DNA of 64,000 bases. It comes from JANNBN01 sp963763885 (GTDB lineage Bacteria; Actinomycetota; Acidimicrobiia; Acidimicrobiales; JANYDT01). The notes under the pieces are model-generated. The model did no database searches. It was not told where the DNA came from and saw only the letters and a program-made list of their open reading frames with translations. The translations under genes and the position numbers were made by a program. Position 1 is the stretch's first letter. Every line of letters begins with the position of its first letter. Shown piece after piece: positions 1-7,017 of this stretch. The stretch spans positions 124,001 through 188,000 of the forward strand of contig CAVXQD010000007.1 in the NCBI GenBank assembly GCA_963763885.1. The letters are read 5' to 3'.

Positions 1-11
1 TAATACCGGGA

Positions 12-25
12 GGGTCAAAAGTCCC
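12..25 (-). promoter_or_regulatory. DosR/DevR-like box at left edge
   Basis: On the minus strand this reads GGGACTTTTGACCC, a palindrome-like match to the mycobacterial DosR box (a GGGACT half-site facing an inverted CCC half-site). It lies just after the stop of the histidine kinase gene, so it would serve a gene beyond the left edge. Three similar sequences occur upstream of genes in the next 5 kb, which is the main support. Confidence 0.45.
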
Positions 26-51
26 GACCGATGTGCCGGAGGTCCTGTTGA

Positions 52-1995
52 TCAGCCCGTGACCGGAACCGTCCAACGCAACGATGTCCCGGTGCCACTT
101 TCGCCGGGCTGGATTTCAGCCCTCCCACCAAACATGGTGGCCCGCGCCGTGACGTTCTTCGTTCCTGACCCAGCAGGTGTGTCGGTTGCGATGCCAACAC
201 CGTTGTCATCGATAGACACCGACAGCCGACCATCGGCAACTCGGACTCGAACTTGCGCAGACGACGCGTGCGCGTGCCGCGCAACGTTGGACAGCCCTTC
301 GCGAAGGACACCAAGGAGGTGATCGTGTAGTCGGCCGGCGATCGAATCGAGCTCCCCGTTCAGCTCCACATCGGGTGTGAAGCCAAGCGCTCGTGCGGCC
401 TCACCGATGCACTCGTTAACGAGTTGTGTGAGCGTGGCTCGGCCCGGTTGCTGCGTGTGCAGATCAAACACAACCGCTCGGACCTTTTTGATCGTGGCGT
501 CGATCTGGTCGACAACTTCGTTGAGCCGTTGCGATGCAGCGGCATCGGCGACGCGAGGAAGCGCTGCCGAAATTCTCATGCCTGCAGCGAAAAGATCTTG
601 GATCACCGTGTCGTGCAGGTCCCGAGCAATTCGTTCTCGATCGTCGAGAACCCTGACACGCGTTTCTGCCGCACGGCCCTGCGCCGCGGCGAGTGCCAGT
701 GCCATACGAACAGCGAAGGTGTCCAAGGTTGAACGAGCCTCCGGCGAGAACCCAGTTGTGCCTTTGCGTCGGGCCACGACCAGGATTCCGGAGGACTGAT
801 CACCTAGGCGGAGCGGCGCTCCGAGCAAGCCGCCCAGTCGTTCTTGATATTGCGTCGGCACCATTTCAACCGGGTCTACGTCCACCACTCGGTCGGCGAG
901 GCGAACCTTTTCCACCATCGCCGCCGGTGGCGTTCCGCCTGCGGTCGCAAATTCCGTGGCGGTAAGCCCGTGGCATCCCACCAGATGGTCGAGTTTCGTA
1001 TCCGGGTCACGGATGATGACCGCAGCGTCGATGGAATCGGTCAGCATTGCTGCCGCCCTGGCGATGTCGTCGTAGGTGGTGTTGGTGATTCCGCTCTCCA
1101 GCAAATGCGAGACCAACAAACCAACTTGTGACTCAAGTCGTCTGGCACGCCCTTCGGCCTCGTGCTGACTTTTCTGCGCGGAGATGTCGACCACGTGACT
1201 GAGCGTGAGCGCCGGTTCGCCGTCGTTACGCATACGTACGGTCTGTTCGTTCACCCAAACGAAAGTTCCGTCGGACCGGAGGTACCGACGATCCCGACGC
1301 AGCGCGATCTGCCGCCCGTCAGCCATGTGATGAACGGCTTCCACATCTGCACGAACATCGTCTGGGTGCGTACGACCGCGGAGGTCCGTGTCGAGCAGGT
1401 CACCAATTTCAGTGTCGAGGATTGCAGCGAACTGTTCGTTGGCACGACGCACAATGCGAGCGCCTCCTGCATGAACCTCGGTGACAACCATCCCCACCGG
1501 CGCTCCCTCGAAAGCAGACCGAAAATATTGCTCGCTAATTGCCACCTGGGCCAAAAGGCGTCGCCGTTCTCGGTCGGCCTGACGGCGTTCGGTCACGTCG
1601 CGGATACTGACCGCGACGAAGCCGACCCCTCCCAATTTAAGCGGCGCTAGGCCGACCTCAACCGGGATTTCCGAACCGTCCGCACGCAGCATGGACAGTT
1701 CGAGGGCAGTTCCCATGGGCCGCGACGTCGGATTGTCGATGTACCTGGTCCGCAGGTCGGCATGCGCACGAGCCGATGCCTGAGGAACCAGCAGTTCAAC
1801 CGGGCGGCCGATCATCGCTTCGCGTTCGTGGCCACACAGCAACTGCACGGTCCGATTGGCGAACCGGATAATCCCCATTTCGTCGACCAACAGCAAACCG
1901 TCCGGGGCTGATTCGAGAACGGCAGTAGCCGATTCGGCATCCAAGCGGACAGCCGAACGATCCACAGTTTGGCTGTCCGCTTCTTGTTCGTTCAC
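52..1995 (-). CDS. PAS-PAS-GAF sensor histidine kinase (NarL/DevS-type)
   Basis: A 647-residue cytoplasmic sensor kinase with no membrane segment. In order it has a PAS domain (about 20-130), a second PAS with PAC (about 145-260), a GAF domain (about 280-430), a HisKA_3 dimerisation domain with the phospho-acceptor His in ARDLHDTVIQ (about 460), and a HATPase_c domain with the N-box GLSNVARHA and G-box DNGVGI. This layout is typical of kinases that pair with NarL/LuxR regulators such as DevS. The frame is open upstream to 2268, but that would overlap the divergent stress-protein gene. The GTG at 1995 is preceded by a GGAG ribosome-binding site, so I chose it. The likely partner is the DevR-like regulator at 4138. 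Which ligand the PAS or GAF domains bind cannot be read from the sequence. Confidence 0.88.
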   Translation of the reverse strand: MNEQEADSQTVDRSAVRLDAESATAVLESAPDGLLLVDEMGIIRFANRTVQLLCGHEREAMIGRPVELLVPQASARAHADLRTRYIDNPTSRPMGTALELSMLRADGSEIPVEVGLAPLKLGGVGFVAVSIRDVTERRQADRERRRLLAQVAISEQYFRSAFEGAPVGMVVTEVHAGGARIVRRANEQFAAILDTEIGDLLDTDLRGRTHPDDVRADVEAVHHMADGRQIALRRDRRYLRSDGTFVWVNEQTVRMRNDGEPALTLSHVVDISAQKSQHEAEGRARRLESQVGLLVSHLLESGITNTTYDDIARAAAMLTDSIDAAVIIRDPDTKLDHLVGCHGLTATEFATAGGTPPAAMVEKVRLADRVVDVDPVEMVPTQYQERLGGLLGAPLRLGDQSSGILVVARRKGTTGFSPEARSTLDTFAVRMALALAAAQGRAAETRVRVLDDRERIARDLHDTVIQDLFAAGMRISAALPRVADAAASQRLNEVVDQIDATIKKVRAVVFDLHTQQPGRATLTQLVNECIGEAARALGFTPDVELNGELDSIAGRLHDHLLGVLREGLSNVARHAHASSAQVRVRVADGRLSVSIDDNGVGIATDTPAGSGTKNVTARATMFGGRAEIQPGESGTGTSLRWTVPVTG

Positions 1996-2072
1996 CCGTT
2001 CTCCGTCCGTTCGGCAGTGCGCCGGCAACAGTATGCGTTGAGTACTGACGGTTGCGCGAAGGCTAGCGATTC

Positions 2073-2086
2073 GGGCCATTCGGCCC
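2073..2086 (+). promoter_or_regulatory. DosR/DevR-like box between kinase and USP genes
   Basis: GGGCCATTCGGCCC lies in the 163-bp divergent intergenic region between the histidine kinase (start 1995) and the universal stress protein (start 2159). It shares the TTCGGCCC half with the site upstream of the response regulator at 4093. It could control either gene or both. Confidence 0.45.
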
Positions 2087-2158
2087 TCAACTAACGGAGC
2101 AACACGTGTTGAAGTAGCGAAGAAGCCGCCTTGGCTACCAAACGTAGGGAGACACTTC

Positions 2159-3058
2159 GTGAGCGAGACGTCAGCAGGGTCTGTCCTAGTGGGCGTTGAC
2201 GGGTCCGAGTCGGCGCGACATGCGCTGGCCTGGGCGGTGTTCATCGCGAAGCAGCAAGGCAAGCCCATTCGTGCGGTGAGCTGTTTTCATGTGCCGGTTG
2301 TGAACCGGCCTGACCTCCTCGGTTTCACCATCGACCAAAGCGTGACCGACGGAATCCGCACTGCGCACACCGGCTTTGTTGCGGCTGCACGCGAACGCGT
2401 CGCGCACCTCGATCCGACGGTCGAATTCGATGGAGTCGTCGTGGAAGGCACGCCGCAAACGATCATTCCGCGGATGGCGAAGGGCGACGACGTCATCGTT
2501 GTCGGATCGCTGGGAACCACCGGCTTTGTCGCCGATCTGATGGGAACGGTCGCCACGGCAGTTGTCCGCCATGCGCAGTGCCCCGTTGTTGTTGTGCCAG
2601 GCGAGGCTGGCTTGCCTCACGGCGCACGTCTCGGGTCTGTCACCGTTGGGGTCGACGGTTCCGAGAGTGGCGACAAGGCGCTTCGGTGGGCGTACGGGAT
2701 TGCATCGGACGGTGGCGCCGCTGAGCTGCGTATTGTCCACTCTTGGGAGAGTTCCCCCGGGCTGTACCTGGAGGTCCCTGAAGTTCCAACGGGGCGCTAC
2801 GAGCAACGCGGTCGCAACACCTTGGATCATGCGGTTCAGCGCCTGGACGAGGAAGTAGGCGGTTTTGGTCAGCTTGCCGTGACCAAGATTCTCAGCAGCG
2901 AGGTGAGCCGGGTCGCGCTCAACGAGGCTTCCAACTCCACGGACCTGTTGGTGATTGGTTCGCACGGTCACGGCATTGTCGCCCGCATGCTGCTGGGCTC
3001 TGTCAGCCGCAGTGTTGTTGAGCATTCGCACTGCGCTGTTGCCGTCATTCGCTCCTAA
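2159..3058 (+). CDS. Tandem-domain universal stress protein
   Basis: A 299-residue soluble protein made of two UspA domains (about 8-146 and 158-298). Each keeps the ATP-binding signature G-2x-G-9x-G-S/T: VVGSLGTTGFVADLMGT in the first and VIGSHGHGIVARMLLGS in the second. That predicts two intact nucleotide-binding sites, as in the mycobacterial two-domain Usp proteins of the dormancy regulon. The GTG start at 2159 follows an AGGGAG ribosome-binding site about nine bases upstream. It is transcribed divergently from the histidine kinase, with a DosR-like box in the shared promoter. A role in hypoxia or starvation response is inferred from context. Confidence 0.92.
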   Translation: MSETSAGSVLVGVDGSESARHALAWAVFIAKQQGKPIRAVSCFHVPVVNRPDLLGFTIDQSVTDGIRTAHTGFVAAARERVAHLDPTVEFDGVVVEGTPQTIIPRMAKGDDVIVVGSLGTTGFVADLMGTVATAVVRHAQCPVVVVPGEAGLPHGARLGSVTVGVDGSESGDKALRWAYGIASDGGAAELRIVHSWESSPGLYLEVPEVPTGRYEQRGRNTLDHAVQRLDEEVGGFGQLAVTKILSSEVSRVALNEASNSTDLLVIGSHGHGIVARMLLGSVSRSVVEHSHCAVAVIRS

Positions 3059-3077
3059 GGTCGGTATCCTTTTTGGT

Positions 3078-3200
3078 ATGGCCGAGTTCACTACCATCAA
3101 GGTATCGACCCGGACTCGCGACAGGTTAAGAGAACTGGCCGATCGAGAGGGGCTCACTCTCGAGGCGAGGCCGGATTCGTTCGACCTGCTGTGGTCATAA
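3078..3200 (+). pseudogene. Truncated MazE-like antitoxin (fusion remnant)
   Basis: A 40-codon frame whose first 30 residues (TTIKVSTRTRDRLRELADRE and following) look like the DNA-binding end of a ribbon-helix-helix antitoxin of the MazE/VapB kind. After about residue 30 the frame reads RPDSFDLLWS and stops. In another frame the same bases encode RPAVVITSDD, which resembles the RPAVVVSSD motif of MazF. An internal deletion therefore appears to have joined the first half of the antitoxin to the second half of the toxin, out of frame. No clear ribosome-binding site is seen. I treat it as a decayed toxin-antitoxin locus. Confidence 0.55.
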
Positions 3201-3430
3201 CGTCCGACGATGTGCTTGAGTTCCGGCAAGCCGCAATTGTCGTCGTCCCTTGCACGACGAAACGTAGGGGCTGGCTGACAGAGGTTGATCTGGAGGAGTT
3301 CGGAGTTGCTCAAGCGCACCGTCCGACGTCAATCAGCATCGACCGAATCGTACGGACTACTGACATCAACGTTGGACCGGTGATCCTTCGTCAGCTACGC
3401 GAACTCATCGCAGAACTCTTGGAGATCTAG
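3191..3430 (+). pseudogene. N-terminally truncated MazF/PemK-like toxin
   Basis: The frame from the GTG at 3191 gives 79 residues, and in-frame sequence before it (GFVRPA) continues the MazF pattern. The segment VVVPCTTKRRG matches the VVVPLTSK core strand of MazF/PemK RNases, and SIDRIVRTTDINVG matches the conserved toxin C-terminal part. The usual N-terminus (RGDVVWVDLDP with its catalytic Arg, and the GGxRP loop) is missing. The piece is about 80 residues where the family has about 110, so it is probably inactive. Confidence 0.55.
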
Positions 3431-3446
3431 CCTTCGAATGAAGACG

Positions 3447-4037
3447 TCACGTCGACTGAGGTCTGACTGATTTGGTGACGACCCAGCGGTGCTTGCCGAT
3501 CTTACGTTCGCGTACGAATCCGAGTTGTTCGTATGTTGACAACGCTCCGTTGTAGAGAAACCCCGCAGGAACCGACGCAGCGTCTTCGGGATAGCCCTCC
3601 ACAAGTCCGCCGCCTGCTGCGGCGATCAGATCAACGGCGCCTGCCAGCGCAGCAGCGGCTACGCCCTGGCGTCGGTGACCTTTACCCACGAAGCAACACG
3701 CAATGCGCCAGTCCGGTGCGGCGCCTTGCAAAGGGTCTCGCCCTCGCTCGTATTCCGCACGACTCTTGATGCGTGGCAGTTCCTCCGGCGGGCCGAATTG
3801 GCACCAACCCACACAGTTGTTGCCCTGGAACACCAGCGCAGCGTGCGAGCGATCGGTCGTAACCCTTTCGTGTTTCCGATCCCGATTTTCCAAGGGCGTG
3901 GTGCCTTTGCCAACACCTTCCGGGTGGAATCCCATGCACCAGCAACCTCCGAAGACGCCGTTGTTGCAGTCGACCAACGCGGCGAACGACTCCCACGTCG
4001 ACGCGTCGAGCGCCCGGATCGAATACGCAGACTGCAT
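3447..4037 (-). CDS. GNAT family N-acetyltransferase
   Basis: A 196-residue protein with a GNAT fold. The acetyl-CoA pyrophosphate-binding loop is visible as GKGHRRQGVAAAALAGAV (about 115-132, matching R/Q-x-x-G-x-A). The flanking strands carry IACCFV, and a C-terminal GALSTYEQLGFV element is typical of the fold. The N-terminal part is cysteine- and glycine-rich (NNGVFGGCWCMGFH). The substrate is not predictable. It lies on the opposite strand between the toxin-antitoxin remnant and the response regulator. The ATG start at 4037 is the first in frame. Confidence 0.85.
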   Translation of the reverse strand: MQSAYSIRALDASTWESFAALVDCNNGVFGGCWCMGFHPEGVGKGTTPLENRDRKHERVTTDRSHAALVFQGNNCVGWCQFGPPEELPRIKSRAEYERGRDPLQGAAPDWRIACCFVGKGHRRQGVAAAALAGAVDLIAAAGGGLVEGYPEDAASVPAGFLYNGALSTYEQLGFVRERKIGKHRWVVTKSVRPQST

Positions 4038-4092
4038 CCCACTAGATCTTACGCAGCCATCTGCGAATCACGCTGGCGGACCTGTTTCTGTC

Positions 4093-4106
4093 GGGACTTT
4101 CGGCCC
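4093..4106 (+). promoter_or_regulatory. DosR/DevR-like box upstream of the response regulator
   Basis: GGGACTTTCGGCCC, about 32 bases before the GTG of the DevR-like regulator. It is the best match in the window to the DosR-box pattern and suggests autoregulation. It is nearly identical to the site at 4848. Confidence 0.55.
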
Positions 4107-4137
4107 TGTTCGGGGTCCCTGCGTGGATGCTTGACTG

Positions 4138-4803
4138 GTGGTCGTGTCTGACACGTCACGTCCGCCGATCAAAGTCTTCCTCCTCGACGACCACGAGGTG
4201 GTGAGAGAGGGAGTGCGCCAGCTCCTGGAGTCCACAGACCGAATTGTGGTTGTGGGCGAGGCAGCCACGTGTGAAGAGGCATTGCTCCGGGTGCCTGCCG
4301 TGTCGCCCGATGTGTGCGTGCTCGACGTGCAACTTCCAGACGGGTCTGGCGTGGAGGTGTGCCGAGATATTCGCAGTAACCACCCAAACATTGCGTGTCT
4401 CATGCTCACGTCATTCTCGGACGACGAGGCGTTGTTTCAATCCGTACTCGCTGGCGCCGCTGGCTACGTTCTGAAGCAGATTCGTGGCAATGATCTAGTC
4501 GGTGCGGTCGAGCGCGTTGCGGCTGGCGAATCCTTGATCGACCCGGCGCTCACCGGTCGACTGTTGGAACGCCTTCGTAGCCCGCACCCCACCGAAGACC
4601 CGCGCATTGCCTCGCTTACACGCTTGGAGCGCAACATCCTGGACCTGCTTGCAGAGGGCCTCACCAATCGCCAAATTGCCGAGCGGGTCCATCTCGCAGA
4701 AAAGACCGTCAAGAACTACATCTCGTCGATTCTGTCGAAACTGGGAATGTCCAGGCGCACCGAAGCCGCCGTGTTTGCGGTCCGCTCAGCAAACCCCCAC
4801 TAA
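4138..4803 (+). CDS. devR: NarL/DevR-type response regulator
   Basis: A 221-residue regulator with a receiver domain (about 10-125) and a LuxR-type helix-turn-helix (about 155-215). The phospho-acceptor Asp is in CVLDVQLPDGSG, and the acidic pair is in FLLDDHEVVREG. The switch Thr is in LMLTSFS and the conserved Lys in GYVLKQI. The DNA-binding helix reads AEGLTNRQIAERV followed by LAEKTVKNYISSILSKLGM, very close to what I recall of mycobacterial DevR/DosR. The partner kinase is probably the one at 52-1995. GTG codons at 4138 and 4144 are both possible starts. A DosR-like palindrome at 4093 suggests it activates itself. Confidence 0.9.
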   Translation: MVVSDTSRPPIKVFLLDDHEVVREGVRQLLESTDRIVVVGEAATCEEALLRVPAVSPDVCVLDVQLPDGSGVEVCRDIRSNHPNIACLMLTSFSDDEALFQSVLAGAAGYVLKQIRGNDLVGAVERVAAGESLIDPALTGRLLERLRSPHPTEDPRIASLTRLERNILDLLAEGLTNRQIAERVHLAEKTVKNYISSILSKLGMSRRTEAAVFAVRSANPH

Positions 4804-4847
4804 CACGAAGCAGATGCGTTGCTCCACACGGAGTCCAAGTCCGATCG

Positions 4848-4861
4848 GGGACTTTCGGCAC
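4848..4861 (+). promoter_or_regulatory. DosR/DevR-like box upstream of the split-barrel gene
   Basis: GGGACTTTCGGCAC, 34 bases before the ATG at 4896. It differs by one base from the 14-base site at 4093, which makes a shared regulator likely. A weaker relative (GGCACTTTCCGTC) sits near 5409, upstream of the zinc-finger gene. Confidence 0.5.
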
Positions 4862-4895
4862 TAGTGGCGGAGTCCTTCTCGGCGCATACTGAGTC

Positions 4896-5333
4896 ATGAC
4901 CGAGAACCTTGTCGAGCTGTCCGTTCCTGATTGCCTGACTCGCCTGAATCTCACAACCGTGGGTCGGTTGTGCGTGATCGAGGACGGGTACCCGGTTGCG
5001 TTCCCCGTCAACTACCGCTTGGTTTCGGGCCCAGCAGGTGATCCGCGCATCGTGATGCGGACTGGCCCGCAGAGCGTGATGCACCAACCGGGGAACCGCG
5101 TCTCGTTGGAGATAGACGGGAGCGACCCCCTCGCCGATACCGGCTGGTCGGTCATTTGCAGAGGGGTACTGCACGACGCCGCCGCCACAGACGACTGGCT
5201 CACCGGCCAAGACCCCCACCCGTGGATCGAACATCGCGATCAGTGGCAGTACATCGTGCCAACGCTCATTACGGGCAGACGCGTCGCTCAGCCCGAAATC
5301 ACGTGGGCGCTTTCTGTGCGCGGGTACCTCTAA
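4896..5333 (+). CDS. Pyridoxamine 5'-phosphate oxidase-like split-barrel protein
   Basis: A 145-residue protein of the FMN/F420-binding split-barrel family. The N-terminal pattern CLTRLNLTTVGRLCVIEDGYPVAF is the classical start of the barrel in actinobacterial members. NRVSLEIDG and WSVICRGVL supply further strands. Proteins of this size are common near DosR-regulated stress genes and usually bind FMN, F420 or haem; which cofactor applies here is not visible. It follows the response regulator by 92 bases and has its own DosR-like box, so it is probably a regulon member. The enzymatic role is unknown. Confidence 0.8.
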   Translation: MTENLVELSVPDCLTRLNLTTVGRLCVIEDGYPVAFPVNYRLVSGPAGDPRIVMRTGPQSVMHQPGNRVSLEIDGSDPLADTGWSVICRGVLHDAAATDDWLTGQDPHPWIEHRDQWQYIVPTLITGRRVAQPEITWALSVRGYL

Positions 5334-5449
5334 ATCGAAGTCCGCGTGTATCACGCTGCCGCAGACGTTTGGCTGGTCAGGACCAATGGCCCGGGCCTCG
5401 TGACCATCGGCACTTTCCGTCAGCCGTCTTCGTATGCGAAAACTGACAC

Positions 5450-5602
5450 ATGACACCGACGACAGACATCCATACGTGTCCATACTGTGAGCTTCGGTTC
5501 CTGTTCGCCGACGAGGTGCGCGATCACGTCATCACCGACCACCCGGAACACGCATCCACAGTCGAGACAGCACACATCGTGGAATTGCCAAGAGGCGACT
5601 GA
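5450..5602 (+). CDS. Small C2H2 zinc-finger-like protein (50 aa)
   Basis: A 50-codon gene starting at ATG 5450. It carries one C2H2-like finger, TCPYCELRFLFADEVRDHVI followed by TDHPEH, that is C-x2-C-x12-H-x4-H with the usual Phe between. Its TGA stop (5600-5602) overlaps the next ATG (5602) as TGATG, which suggests translational coupling. A weak DosR-like half-site occurs 30-40 bases upstream. Small proteins of this form are seen in actinobacterial stress clusters, where the finger may bind nucleic acid or simply hold Zn. The function is not known. Confidence 0.6.
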   Translation: MTPTTDIHTCPYCELRFLFADEVRDHVITDHPEHASTVETAHIVELPRGD

Positions 5603-5727
5603 TGGGGAAGAAGCCAGCACTGGGGAAGAGAACGGAACAAGCCGCCAAGGCGACCGCAAACGGGCACCGACCGCCCGCCTGGTACCGGCCCCGTTGCGTT
5701 TGCTGCGGACATCGAAAAGGTGGTTGA
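5602..5727 (+). CDS. Possible 41-residue basic protein, coupled to zinc-finger gene
   Basis: The frame opens with an ATG overlapping the preceding stop (TGATG) and encodes 41 residues, Lys/Arg-rich, ending in RCVCCGHRKGG. Its stop overlaps the GTG of the next frame by eight bases. Before that GTG, the next frame also reads plausibly (GPVAFAADIEKVVEH), so this could instead be the true N-terminus of the following protein, split by a frameshift. I cannot decide between a separate small gene and a frameshifted fusion. Confidence 0.35.
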   Translation: MGKKPALGKRTEQAAKATANGHRPPAWYRPRCVCCGHRKGG

Positions 5728-6124
5728 GCACGCCGAGGCTGCTTACGCCGTCTTGCACGGTGGCGCCGACATTTCACTTGCCTCGTTGCACGTGAAGAAG
5801 AACAGCTCGTTCGCCCTCGGCGCTGACGACGCCGAACTGGTGTGCCTCGTCATCAAAGGCGATGGGTACCTGATTCCATCCCCGTCAGCGTCCGATCTTG
5901 AAAGCGACGAGGAACGCGAGGACGAGGAGGACGCAGCCGACGACGAAGACGACGAAGACGACGAAGCCACGAAGGGCAAAGTCGGCAAAGCGAGTCGAAC
6001 CCGTTTACGAGAGGGTCGACTTATCGTCATCACGGGGCCGGTAGTGCTTCGGACCAAGCGCCACGGACTGCGACTTCTTGTCATTTCCCACATCACCCAC
6101 AGTTTGCTTCCAGCGGTGCGCTGA
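5720..6124 (+). CDS. Acidic-linker hypothetical protein
   Basis: A 134-residue protein I do not recognise. An N-terminal alpha/beta-looking part (about 1-60) includes HVKKNSSFALGADDAELVCL. A run of about 28 almost purely Asp/Glu residues follows, then a C-terminal part with RLIVITGPVVLRTKRHGLRLLVISH. The GTG start at 5720 is not convincing because no spaced ribosome-binding site is seen, and sensible sequence continues upstream in frame to a stop at 5600. The stop at 6124 lies one base before the ATG of the next universal stress protein, so they are cotranscribed. Confidence 0.5.
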   Translation: MVEHAEAAYAVLHGGADISLASLHVKKNSSFALGADDAELVCLVIKGDGYLIPSPSASDLESDEEREDEEDAADDEDDEDDEATKGKVGKASRTRLREGRLIVITGPVVLRTKRHGLRLLVISHITHSLLPAVR

Positions 6125-6125
6125 C

Positions 6126-6971
6126 ATGGTGAGTCCAGAATCCACGCAACACGCGGCCAGCATCCCAAACATGCCGCTCACACTCACCGTGCCGGCAGAC
6201 GGGTTGACGGCCAACCATCGGTCCCTTGACGCCGCTGCTGCGATCGCCGCTCAGCTCGATCTTCCCATCCGAGTTAGTTCGCTTGTCGATGAGTCAACAA
6301 CGCTTGGCTCGCGGCAGCGCCTGCTGCGCCAACTCACCGATTCCATCCCCGTAGATCTGAACGTAAGTACAACTATTGATCATGGGTCGGACGCAACAGC
6401 GTTCATCCTCGATCATGTGGCGGACCACTCCACGCTGGTGATTCTGTCGGGCGGAACAACCGGTGTAGGTCTCCCAGGTTCCGTGACGCACGAGGTTCTT
6501 CGGTTTGCGTCTTCACCCGTGATGTTCACTGGCCCGTGCTGCCTGGAATGGGAGGGACCGGTCCGGCGCATTCTCGTTCCGATTGACGGATCGCGGCTTG
6601 CCGAAAAGTGCTTTCCGATTGCTGCGGCATGGGCCCTCGCCACCAGCAGCCCGGTCCAGTTTGTGACTGTGGTGGATCCGGCGGTTTCACGCTCCGCACC
6701 GATCGCAGAGCACGACGTGGTGGAGTCCGGCTTCGTGGCGGCTACGGCGCGGGAGTTTCACTCGCAGTATGGAGTGCAGGCCACCGCCGACGTATTGCAC
6801 GCCAGAATGTCCCGGCGGGCAGAGGCTATTTCTGATTGTGCTGGAGACGAACCAGGGACAATCGTATGTATGTCTAGTAATGGCTCGGCGCACAACCCGC
6901 ACGCGTTGGCTACAACCACCACAAGGGTTGTGCACCTGTCTCCAGCGCCGGTGATTGTGGTCAGGTCTTAA
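6126..6971 (+). CDS. Degenerate tandem universal stress protein
   Basis: A 281-residue protein with two UspA-like halves. The second half has the clear opening strand RRILVPIDGSRLAEKCFP. The nucleotide signature G-2x-G-9x-G is eroded in both halves: ILSGGTTGVGLPGSVTHEV in the first, and CMSSNGSAHNPHALATTTTR in the second. ATP binding is therefore doubtful, unlike the protein at 2159. The ATG at 6126, one base after the preceding stop, is preferred over an upstream in-frame ATG at 6078, which lies inside the neighbour. It is the last gene of the plus-strand stress cluster. Confidence 0.82.
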   Translation: MVSPESTQHAASIPNMPLTLTVPADGLTANHRSLDAAAAIAAQLDLPIRVSSLVDESTTLGSRQRLLRQLTDSIPVDLNVSTTIDHGSDATAFILDHVADHSTLVILSGGTTGVGLPGSVTHEVLRFASSPVMFTGPCCLEWEGPVRRILVPIDGSRLAEKCFPIAAAWALATSSPVQFVTVVDPAVSRSAPIAEHDVVESGFVAATAREFHSQYGVQATADVLHARMSRRAEAISDCAGDEPGTIVCMSSNGSAHNPHALATTTTRVVHLSPAPVIVVRS

Positions 6972-6976
6972 GTACC

Positions 6977-6988
6977 AGGCCCGGGCCT
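6977..6988. repeat. 12-bp perfect palindrome between convergent genes
   Basis: AGGCCCGGGCCT sits in the 46-bp gap between the converging stress-protein and glutathione peroxidase genes. It may act as a weak bidirectional termination signal. No T-run follows on either strand. Confidence 0.3.
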
Positions 6989-7017
6989 ACGCCCACCGAC
7001 GCTACGGAGCGACACGG

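Noticed and set aside
2186..3319. A 377-codon minus-strand frame opposite the first stress protein
   Set aside because: It is an antisense shadow of a clear UspA gene, with no recognisable domain and a composition set by the opposite codons.
5743..6168. A Ser-rich 141-codon minus-strand frame
   Set aside because: The poly-Ser run is simply the complement of the Asp/Glu codons of the acidic-linker protein.
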